This document shows positions 57,769 to 64,000 of a DNA stretch of 64,000 nucleotides, one piece after another. Below the pieces are notes generated by a model that saw only the letters and a list, made by a program, of their open reading frames with translations, was not told the origin of the DNA and ran no database searches. Source of the DNA: Spirochaetales bacterium. Lineage in GTDB: Bacteria > Spirochaetota > Spirochaetia > Treponematales > Treponemataceae. The DNA is taken from assembly GCA_003252395.1 (NCBI GenBank), contig QKEL01000012.1, positions 124,001 to 188,000 on the forward strand. The letters run 5' to 3'. The translations under genes were made by a program, and so were the position numbers. Within the stretch, counting starts at the first letter, position 1; every line of letters begins with the position of its first letter.

Positions 57769-58880
57769 TGAGATTAAAATTGCCCGATTTCTCGAATTTC
57801 CCCAGGATTCCGTTCAACCTTGACGAGGCGCTGGAGGCGTTCGCGCGTAACGCCCGCGTCATCGTCATTACCGCCATCACGACCCTCGCCCTGGCGGTCG
57901 CCGCGTCGGTGGTCGTTTTTTTCCTTTCACTGAAAGGGAGCGAACAGGTTATGGTCCCGAACGTTACGGGAAAGGACCTTGCCGTCGCGATGATGGAAAT
58001 GCAGGCCAAGGAACTGTACCCGAAAATTCAGCTCAAATACTCGGATAAGACCGATGACAAGGGCGCGATCCTCGAGCAAAGCCCCGCTGCGGGCGCTATC
58101 GTCAAGGCGGGCCGCAGGATCAATCTGGTCGTAAGCCGGGGAATCATCGTGGACCGGGTGGAAAATTTCATCGGGCAGAACATCGACGACGTGAAGATTC
58201 ACCTGCAAAGCCTTTTCACGTCCATGTCGTCGCCCCTTATCGTCATAACCGACCCGCCCCTGTACCGGTTCAGCACGGAGAGCGCCGGTACCGTCCTGGA
58301 GCAGGACCCGCCGCCGGACACCCCCATTACCGCGCCGGTGCAGGTTTCCCTCGTGATCAGCCGCGGTCCCGAAAACAACAAGGTGACGGTTCCGGAAATC
58401 GCGGGGCTTTCCATCGGCGAGGTACTGGGCATGCTCGGCTCCAGCGACGTGGTGTACGACTTTACCGCCCGGGCTCCCGAAGGAATGGAGCGGGCGGGAA
58501 CGGTAGTCTCCCAACTGCCCGCCGAGGGCTCGCGGGTCAACGCCTTCTCGCGCGTGGCGGCGGTAGTGGCCATGCCGGTTACCCCCACCGACGGGCGCGT
58601 ATACGGAATTTTCAGCGAGGTATTGCCCGAATACCCCTACCCCTTCCAAATCCGCGTGGACGCGGTGAACGCCAACGGCGAGCGCCGAACGCTCGCTTCC
58701 TTCAAGCATCCGGGCGGGCCCTTGAGCTTCCCCTACGCCCTGAGCGAGGGAACCGTGCTTTCCCTGAATATCCTGAACAAGGAAACGGGTACCTGGGAAA
58801 TCAAGGCCGGGGAAAACGCCGGCGACGGAACGGCGGGCATGAGCGCCGTGGGAGCGGAGGCGTCTCCCCGATCAGAATAA
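57768..58880 (+). CDS. Membrane-anchored PASTA-repeat protein
   Basis: 370 residues. A short cytoplasmic tail, one membrane helix (VIVITAITTLALAVAASVVVFF, about 31-52), then three PASTA-like units: VMVPNVTGKDLAVAMMEMQA, VDRVENFIGQNIDDVKIHLQ and VTVPEIAGLSIGEVLGMLGS, each ending in the ..VVSRG/VISRG pattern. No kinase domain is present, unlike PknB-type proteins. The last 100 residues form an unassigned domain. PASTA domains bind peptidoglycan, so a cell-wall sensing role outside the membrane is likely. Coupled to fmt. Confidence 0.88.
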   Translation: MRLKLPDFSNFPRIPFNLDEALEAFARNARVIVITAITTLALAVAASVVVFFLSLKGSEQVMVPNVTGKDLAVAMMEMQAKELYPKIQLKYSDKTDDKGAILEQSPAAGAIVKAGRRINLVVSRGIIVDRVENFIGQNIDDVKIHLQSLFTSMSSPLIVITDPPLYRFSTESAGTVLEQDPPPDTPITAPVQVSLVISRGPENNKVTVPEIAGLSIGEVLGMLGSSDVVYDFTARAPEGMERAGTVVSQLPAEGSRVNAFSRVAAVVAMPVTPTDGRVYGIFSEVLPEYPYPFQIRVDAVNANGERRTLASFKHPGGPLSFPYALSEGTVLSLNILNKETGTWEIKAGENAGDGTAGMSAVGAEASPRSE

Positions 58881-58893
58881 TACGCGCGATCCG

Positions 58894-58929
58894 AAGGGCG
58901 CCGGCGTTGAACGCGGGCGCCCTTTTTTT
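58894..58929 (+). terminator. Terminator of def-fmt-PASTA
   Basis: AAGGGCGCC/GGCGCCCTT stem followed by T7. Its loop and 3' arm hold the -35 and spacer of the next gene's promoter. Confidence 0.9.
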
Positions 58930-58936
58930 GTATACT
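58907..58936 (+). promoter_or_regulatory. Leaderless promoter of aroDE, nested in a terminator
   Basis: TTGAAC (58907-58912), 18 nt, TATACT (58931-58936), 7 nt before ATG 58944. No ribosome site. The T-run of the terminator forms part of the spacer. Confidence 0.65.
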
Positions 58937-58943
58937 TCTTCCC

Positions 58944-60431
58944 ATGAAAACGAAAATTTGCCTGGTACTGACGGCGCCCACCATCCACGAAAATCTGGCC
59001 CTGGTGGAGCTCTACCGGTCGTGGATCGATATCGCGGAACTTCGCGTGGACTGCCTGATCCCGGAAGAACGGCTGAAATTCCGCCGCTTCCCGGAAATGG
59101 CCGCCCTTCCCTGCGTCCTGACGATTCGCCGTACCTCGGACGGGGGCAAGTTCGCCGAGGGTGAGGGCTCGCGCATCGCCCTCCTTGCCCGGGGCCTCGC
59201 GTTCGCCGACACCGACCACCGCAAAAATTTCGCCTATATCGACCTGGAAGAGGACCTCGCGGTTCCCAGTATCGAGGAAGCGGCCCGGGCTTTCGGCACC
59301 AAGATAATCCGCAGCGTGCACGACATGAACGGCCCGGTGGGCGACCTTCGCTCCAGGGTTCAGAAACTCAGGCGAACGAAGGACGAAATAGCGAAAATCG
59401 CCTTCATGCCCCGAAACCTTTCCGACGTGACCCGGCTCTTTCACGAGGCCAAGCAATGCGAGGGAGACGATTACATACTCATCGCCATGGGAACCTACGG
59501 CATGCCCTCGCGCATTCTCGCGCCGGTCATCGGCTCCTCCATCGTGTACGTGACGAGCGAGGAGAACGTGCGGAAGAGCGAGAATATCCTGGGGCAGCTC
59601 GATCCCATTACCCTCAACGAAATTTACAATATTCGCAACCTGGGACCCAAAACCCGCGTCTTCGGCATAACGGGCAACCCCCTGACCATCACGTCCAGCC
59701 CGCTGATCCATAACTCCGAATACCGCAAACAGGGCATCGACGCGGTCTACATACCCATCAAGGCGGAAAACGTGGACGAGGCGATCGACTTCGCCGAGGA
59801 GACGGGAATCGGCGGGCTTTCGGTCACGCACCCGTTCAAGGAATCGGTAATACCGAACCTGGACCAAATTTCCGCCCAAACGGGAGAGATCGGGGCCTGC
59901 AACACCATCCTGAAGCAGGGCGACGCCTGGCACGGCTACAATACCGACGCGCCGGGATTCAGCAGGGCGCTCATCGAATTCCTCGGAAGGAAGGACCTCA
60001 AGCGGATGAAGGTGGCCATATTGGGAGCGGGAGGCGCGGCAAAGGCCATCGCGCACGTAGTATGGGAACTGGGCGGCAAGGCCTGCGTGTTCAACCGTAC
60101 CACCGACAAGGCCAGGGAACTCGCCCAAAAGTACAACTTCAAGTGGGCCACGCTGGACGCGGGAAACCGGATCACGCTCGAAAACTATTCTGACCTGATC
60201 GTTCAGACCACCAGCGTCGGTATGTTCCCCGATCTCGAGGACGATCCCATCGACTTTTACGCCTTTAACGGCACCGAGTACGTGTACGACGTGATTTACA
60301 ATCCCGAAAAGACGAAAATGCTCCGCCGCGCCGAGAAGGCGGGCTGCAAGACCTGCAACGGGTATACCATGCTGCAATATCAGGCCTATATACAATACGA
60401 AATGTTCACGGGAGTTGAATATGCCCAATGA
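58944..60431 (+). CDS. aroDE: Bifunctional 3-dehydroquinate dehydratase / shikimate dehydrogenase
   Basis: 495 residues covering two consecutive steps of the shikimate pathway. Residues 1-220 are a type I dehydroquinase: AELRVDCL, the catalytic His in IIRSVHDMNG and the Schiff-base Lys in IAKIAFMPRN. Residues about 225-495 are a shikimate dehydrogenase: GNPLTITSSPLIHNSEY, GGLSVTHPFKESV, DAPGF and the NADP motif ILGAGGAAKAIAHVV. Such fusions are known in plants and some bacteria, including chlamydiae. rpiA overlaps the 3' end by 11 nt. Confidence 0.95.
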   Translation: MKTKICLVLTAPTIHENLALVELYRSWIDIAELRVDCLIPEERLKFRRFPEMAALPCVLTIRRTSDGGKFAEGEGSRIALLARGLAFADTDHRKNFAYIDLEEDLAVPSIEEAARAFGTKIIRSVHDMNGPVGDLRSRVQKLRRTKDEIAKIAFMPRNLSDVTRLFHEAKQCEGDDYILIAMGTYGMPSRILAPVIGSSIVYVTSEENVRKSENILGQLDPITLNEIYNIRNLGPKTRVFGITGNPLTITSSPLIHNSEYRKQGIDAVYIPIKAENVDEAIDFAEETGIGGLSVTHPFKESVIPNLDQISAQTGEIGACNTILKQGDAWHGYNTDAPGFSRALIEFLGRKDLKRMKVAILGAGGAAKAIAHVVWELGGKACVFNRTTDKARELAQKYNFKWATLDAGNRITLENYSDLIVQTTSVGMFPDLEDDPIDFYAFNGTEYVYDVIYNPEKTKMLRRAEKAGCKTCNGYTMLQYQAYIQYEMFTGVEYAQ

Positions 60432-61185
60432 GAAAGCGAGCGCCGGCGCCTTGGGCGCCGCGGCCCAGAAGGAACTGGTGGCGCGGTTCGCGGTAGACGA
60501 CCTCGTACGGCGGGGGCTGCTGCGGGCCGGCATGAAACTGGGGCTCGGTACCGGTTCCACCGCCATGCCCGCGGTGAGGCGGATCGCCGAATTGATGCAG
60601 GAAGGGGTACTCGCGGGCATTCGCGCCGTTCCCACGAGCTTTCAGACCACCATCGCCTGCGAGGATCTCGGCATACCCGCGTATTCGATGAACGCGCGGG
60701 AAATCGGGGGCTCGCTCGATCTCGCCATCGACGGCGCCGACGAGGCTACTCCCGAAGGTTACCTCATAAAGGGCGGCGGCGCGGCCTTGCTGCTCGAAAA
60801 GATCGTGGCCTACAACGCCGCGCGGTTCGTGATCGTCGCCGATTCCTCCAAGGCGGTCGCCCACCTCGGAACGTCGTTTGCCCTTCCCGTGGAGGTGATT
60901 CCCGAGGCGCGCGTCAGCGTCGCCGCGGCGCTGGCCCGGCTCGGCGCGACGGCGGTCCTTCGCGAAGGGATACGAAAGGCGGGCCCCGTGGTCACGGATA
61001 ACGGAAACCTGATCCTGGACTGTACCTGGGCCCCGCGCGCCGACGGCTCGTCGCCCGTAAATCCCGCGGAAATGGAAGATACCGTCAATGCCATCGTCGG
61101 GGTGGTGGAAAACGGCTTGTTCACCAAAAACCCGCCCATAATTTACGTGGCGCGCGCCGACGGAACCGTGGAAAGCAGAACCTGA
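60421..61185 (+). CDS. rpiA: Ribose-5-phosphate isomerase A
   Basis: 254 residues from ATG 60421 (GGAG 6 nt upstream, inside the end of aroDE). Interconverts ribose 5-phosphate and ribulose 5-phosphate. Motifs GLGTGSTAMPAVRRIAE, SLDLAIDGADEATPEG, LIKGGGAALLLEKIVA and the C-terminal DNGNLILDC are all in place. The N-terminal extension of about 20 residues is slightly longer than usual. Followed by a strong terminator. Confidence 0.96.
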   Translation: MPNEKASAGALGAAAQKELVARFAVDDLVRRGLLRAGMKLGLGTGSTAMPAVRRIAELMQEGVLAGIRAVPTSFQTTIACEDLGIPAYSMNAREIGGSLDLAIDGADEATPEGYLIKGGGAALLLEKIVAYNAARFVIVADSSKAVAHLGTSFALPVEVIPEARVSVAAALARLGATAVLREGIRKAGPVVTDNGNLILDCTWAPRADGSSPVNPAEMEDTVNAIVGVVENGLFTKNPPIIYVARADGTVESRT

Positions 61186-61204
61186 TGACCGAGGCGCGCA
61201 CATG

Positions 61205-61245
61205 GCCCCGAGGAAACGGCACGGCCCTTCCCCGGGGCTTTTTTT
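61205..61245 (+). terminator. Terminator of aroDE-rpiA
   Basis: GCCCCG (61205-61210) pairs with CGGGGC (61233-61238); T7 follows. The convergent DUF2892 gene ends in the T-run. Confidence 0.85.
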
Positions 61246-61438
61246 ATTTGCCCGAGGTATCGATATGGAGGGGAAGGTAGAGCGGGCATACGCGCACCGC
61301 CGCGGTCGCGAGCAGTACCCCTCCGACTATGGCCAGCCACCACAGGCCCGAGCCCGCGAAAACCAGGCCGGCCGCTGCCAGTGCGAGTCCCGCGATCGCG
61401 CGCACGACCCTATCCACGTTTCCCACGTTCTTTTTCAT
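61244..61438 (-). CDS. DUF2892 small membrane protein (YgaP-like)
   Basis: 64 residues. MKKNVGNVDRVVRAIAGLAL followed by two membrane helices and the closing VRVCPLYLPLHIDTSGK match the DUF2892 family, the membrane part of YgaP-type proteins, here without a rhodanese domain. The conserved Cys in CPLYLPL is present. GGGAGG precedes the ATG. Its stop lies within the terminator of the convergent rpiA operon. Function unknown. Confidence 0.9.
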   Translation of the reverse strand: MKKNVGNVDRVVRAIAGLALAAAGLVFAGSGLWWLAIVGGVLLATAAVRVCPLYLPLHIDTSGK

Positions 61439-61520
61439 AAGTGCCTCCCGGGGCGCGTAAGCCCCCTTTCGTTATCGAGACAAATATACGGCTCAGAAGG
61501 CGCGGCAATCCGTGCCTAAG

Positions 61521-62024
61521 TCACGGAACCGCCCCTCGTTTTTTCCGCGCTCCCGAGACGAGGGTATCCTGCAGGGTGCCCATGGGACAGACGGCGCACC
61601 AGGCGCGGGGTTTCCAAAACGGCGCCATCGCCGCGCCAAGACCGACGGAAACCGTATACATGAGCCAGAAAACGCGGCCGACCAGGGCCCACTCCCCGCC
61701 GGTTCGGGAAAGAAGATTGATTACGCAGAAGATCATGAAGGCGCACAGGGCGCTTCGGGCCATGGGGGAGCGAAGTCCGCGGGGAAGCGGCTTGCCGCGG
61801 CTGAGGCGGGAAAAAGAAGCCGAAAGGGACCTTCCGTTCGGGCATACACCGGCGCAAAAGGAGCGCCTGCCGAACGCGTTGAGACCTAAGGCGGCCAGGA
61901 TCAGGACCGGGACGGTAAGGCCGGCCGCGGGCCAAAAGAATCCGGCGACCGAGACGAGGAGAACCAGGGGCGGCGAAAGCCATTTCCAAAAGCCTTTGTA
62001 AAAGCGGGGCGTGAGGGGCATCAT
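61521..62024 (-). CDS. Membrane iron-sulfur protein (NapH/YccM-like)
   Basis: 167 residues. Four membrane helices with two CxxxCP motifs facing the same side: SFCAGVCPNGRSLS and AWCAVCPMGTLQD. This is the membrane half of NapH, NosR and YccM proteins; the C-terminal ferredoxin is missing, so it is a minimal version. Likely passes electrons between membrane carriers; its partner is unknown. TATACT (62041-62036 region) ends about 10 nt before the first ATG, giving a very short leader. It lies between the DUF2892 gene and era, on the same strand. Confidence 0.85.
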   Translation of the reverse strand: MMPLTPRFYKGFWKWLSPPLVLLVSVAGFFWPAAGLTVPVLILAALGLNAFGRRSFCAGVCPNGRSLSASFSRLSRGKPLPRGLRSPMARSALCAFMIFCVINLLSRTGGEWALVGRVFWLMYTVSVGLGAAMAPFWKPRAWCAVCPMGTLQDTLVSGARKKRGAVP

Positions 62025-62109
62025 GATACGGGACAGTATACCGGAGCCCCCGGTCCCGCACCGTGACTAGGTCACCGTTTCGGAACGGGAATCCGACGCC
62101 GGCCGATCG

Positions 62110-63036
62110 CTATCGCTTCGTGAGCCTGCCGATAATCGGGTCCTTTTGCCGCCAGTTTTTGTTTACCTTCACCTGCAGGTCGAGCTGTATGTGATAGGGG
62201 AAAATCTGATTGAGTTCCTTTTGGGCCTCGGTGCGGATCTTCTTGATCATCGAGGCCCCCTTCCCGATCACCATGGACTTTTGGCTTTCGCGCTCCACCA
62301 CGAGGAACGACCGCACCCACAGCTCCTTGCCGTTTCGCCGCATTTCCAGGTCCGCGATCTCCACGTAAATCGCGTGGGGAATCTCCTCCCGGGTATTGAG
62401 CATCGCCTTTTCCCGGATTATCTCCGCGATTCGGAAGTCGACGTCCTGGTCGGTGTAGAATTCCTCGGGATACAGGATGTCGCCCTCGGGAGCCAGGTCG
62501 AATAGCCGCACGAGCAGGGGGTCGATATTCGTGTCTTTCTCGGCGGAGATCTCGAAAATTCGGTCTTCGGGAATTTCGGGAAGATGCTGGGCGAGGAAGG
62601 CGCGGACGGGTCCGGTCTTTGCCGAGGCGAGATCGGTTTTGTTGATGCCGACGACGACCCTCGCGCTGGCGCGGGCGAGCATATTCGCGATGAGTTCCTC
62701 TTCCCGCCCCGGCTCCCGCGCGGCGTCGATCAGGTAGAGGATGGCGTCCGCCTCGGGCAGGCGGTCATGGGCGATGCCCCGCAAAAGCTGGTTGAATTTC
62801 TTGTCGGACTCGTGATAGCCGGGGGTGTCCACGAAGACGAGCTGGCCGCGGCTGCCGTTCACGATGCCGCGAATGGCGTTCCGCGTGGTCTGGGGCACGG
62901 GAGAAACGATGGAAACCTTCTCGCCGCAGGCGGTATTCAGGAAGGTGGATTTGCCGGCGGAGGGCCGGCCGATGATCGCCACGACGGCGGAGAGCTTTTT
63001 GCCCCCCGCCGGGGCGTTATCTTTGGTATCGGACAT
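62110..63036 (-). CDS. era: GTPase Era
   Basis: 308 residues; essential GTPase in 30S subunit assembly. G1 IIGRPSAGKSTFLN, G3 FVDTPGYHESDKKF, G4 INKTDLAS, and the C-terminal KH domain with KGASMIKKIRTEAQKELNQI. A short Ala/Gly/Lys-rich N-terminal extension of about 17 residues is added. It begins 8 nt after the rnfB stop, which suggests cotranscription with the Rnf genes. Confidence 0.97.
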   Translation of the reverse strand: MSDTKDNAPAGGKKLSAVVAIIGRPSAGKSTFLNTACGEKVSIVSPVPQTTRNAIRGIVNGSRGQLVFVDTPGYHESDKKFNQLLRGIAHDRLPEADAILYLIDAAREPGREEELIANMLARASARVVVGINKTDLASAKTGPVRAFLAQHLPEIPEDRIFEISAEKDTNIDPLLVRLFDLAPEGDILYPEEFYTDQDVDFRIAEIIREKAMLNTREEIPHAIYVEIADLEMRRNGKELWVRSFLVVERESQKSMVIGKGASMIKKIRTEAQKELNQIFPYHIQLDLQVKVNKNWRQKDPIIGRLTKR

Positions 63037-63044
63037 GTGTCCGA

Positions 63045-63863
63045 TTATTGCACGAGGGCGACCTTCTCTTCAATCAGGGCAAGCACGTGGGTGGGACAGG
63101 ATTTCACGCATTCGCCGCAGGAATCGCACAGGGAGTAATCCACGACCGGTATTCCGTCGGTCACCTTGATGGCGAGCTTGGGGCAGACCTTCTCGCACTT
63201 CATGCACTTGATGCAGCCGATCTTGCAGTCCTTGATTACCTGGGCCTTCCGCGGGTTGCGGTTGGAACACAGGGCGACGGCGCCCTTTCTCTCGAAGGGG
63301 GTCAGGGTCAGCGTGCGCTGCGGGCACTCGGCCACGCAGATGCCGCATCCCGTGCACTTGGCGTAGTCCACGTGGGGAAGCCCGTCGGCCCCGACGTGAA
63401 TCGCGTCGAAGGGGCACGCGACCTCGCAGTCCCCGAAGCCCATGCAGGCGTAGTCGCAGAGCTTCGTCCCGTTTACCGAGAGCTTCGCCGCCCGGCAGGT
63501 TTTAACGCCGACGTACTCGGCCTTGGGCTTGCAGAATTCGGTCGATCCCTGGCACAGGAGCATGGCGACCTTCTTTTCCGCCGATCCTTCCACGCCCATG
63601 ATGCGGCCCACCTCGGCCGCGCACGAAGCGCCCCCCACCGGGCAGGCGTTTACCGGGGCGTCCCCGCGAACGATGGCCGCCGCGAGCCCGTCGCAGCCCG
63701 GATAGCCGCAGGCGCCGCAGTTGGCGCCCGGCAGCGCGGCCCGCACCGCAGACTCGGTCGGGTCCACCTCGACGTGGAAAACCTTCTTGAAAAAACCGAG
63801 CAAAAAGCCGAGCAGGGCCGAAAGAACCAGGGATACGACAAGGGTTGTCACGATTACGTTCAT
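63045..63863 (-). CDS. rnfB: Rnf complex subunit B
   Basis: 272 residues; ferredoxin-type entry subunit of the ion-translocating ferredoxin:NAD oxidoreductase. N-terminal membrane helix ([20 protein letters not shown]), a 4Fe-4S domain with [15 protein letters not shown] and ACPVGG, and two ferredoxin pairs including [13 protein letters not shown] and [12 protein letters not shown]; another, [12 protein letters not shown], lies between. AAGGAG precedes the ATG. Follows rnfA by 12 nt. Confidence 0.96.
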   Translation of the reverse strand: MNVIVTTLVVSLVLSALLGFLLGFFKKVFHVEVDPTESAVRAALPGANCGACGYPGCDGLAAAIVRGDAPVNACPVGGASCAAEVGRIMGVEGSAEKKVAMLLCQGSTEFCKPKAEYVGVKTCRAAKLSVNGTKLCDYACMGFGDCEVACPFDAIHVGADGLPHVDYAKCTGCGICVAECPQRTLTLTPFERKGAVALCSNRNPRKAQVIKDCKIGCIKCMKCEKVCPKLAIKVTDGIPVVDYSLCDSCGECVKSCPTHVLALIEEKVALVQ

Positions 63864-63875
63864 CTCATCAGCTCC

Positions 63876-64000
63876 TTATTTAATCAGCCCGGAGAAACCG
63901 CCGAAGGCCATGGACAGCAGGGCGGCCGCGATAAAGAGAATCGGGGTCCCCTTTAGGAAGGAGGGAATCGGGGCGATCTTGATCCGCTCGCGAATGCCCG
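63876..64000 (-). CDS. rnfA: Rnf complex subunit A, C-terminal end only
   Basis: Only the last 41 codons lie in the window: ...GIRERIKIAPIPSFLKGTPI, LFIAAALLSMAFGGFSGLIK and TAA at 63878-63876. The ending with a hydrophobic helix and GFSGL is typical of RnfA, and position before rnfB agrees. The upstream rnf genes are expected past the right edge. Confidence 0.85.
   Translation of the reverse strand, partial: GIRERIKIAPIPSFLKGTPILFIAAALLSMAFGGFSGLIK

Overview
The window looks like chromosome from a high-GC, obligately anaerobic, motile, diderm bacterium, most probably a spirochaete (moderate confidence; no 16S or other clade marker is present). The evidence is a FliM-related motor-switch protein, a methyl-accepting chemotaxis protein and a CheY-like receiver (motility); a patatin-barrel outer-membrane protein and lipoproteins (diderm); Rnf and an orange-protein (ORP)-type cluster (anaerobe); and several conserved-looking proteins of no known family.

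Layout. 1-6.5 kb: oligoendopeptidase F (cut by the left edge), a Crp-type regulator translationally coupled to a domain-permuted FliM-like protein, PlsC, and a two-gene ABC exporter. 6.5-14.8 kb: a self-contained hexitol PTS operon on the minus strand (EIICB, EIIA, sorbose-phosphate-reductase-like dehydrogenase, PfkB kinase, HPr, EI, PRD regulator). 15-25.6 kb: patatin/OMP85 protein, an MCP split by one in-frame TAA, a metallophosphoesterase, a LysR regulator, an unknown membrane protein, and a large SPFH protein with vault-like repeats. 25.8-37.5 kb: metE-metF, a C_GCAxxG_C_C redox protein, two aldo/keto reductases (one beside a MocR regulator), a HEAT-like/lipoprotein pair, an XRE-DUF5680 regulator and a GH18 protein. 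37.6-39.1 kb: tyrS behind what reads as a tyrosine leader-peptide attenuator. 39.2-45.6 kb: an ORP-type cluster (MBL protein, three NifX-like proteins, Mrp, two MinD/ferredoxin ATPases, DUF5320 protein) with two divergent sigma-54 promoters and its own PAS-AAA-Fis activator. 45.6-48.0 kb: thrS behind a T-box riboswitch, then tRNA-Cys. 48-64 kb: mostly housekeeping genes: trxB-GH3-GNAT, receiver, proABC, def-fmt-PASTA, aroDE-rpiA, membrane Fe-S protein, era and the end of an rnf operon.

Regulation is the most distinctive layer. At least ten genes lacking a Shine-Dalgarno sequence have a promoter whose -10 hexamer ends 5-7 nt before the start codon, which predicts leaderless mRNAs. The two aminoacyl-tRNA synthetases use two different attenuation mechanisms, T-box for threonine and leader peptide for tyrosine. 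The Crp-type regulator retains the CRP recognition-helix residues and has a perfect TGTGA-N6-TCACA site upstream of its own operon. The ORP activator has matching TGC-N6-GCA palindromes both between its target promoters and over its own promoter.

Genes were identified by reading translated sequence for family motifs; no database search was possible, so names rest on motif recognition and context.
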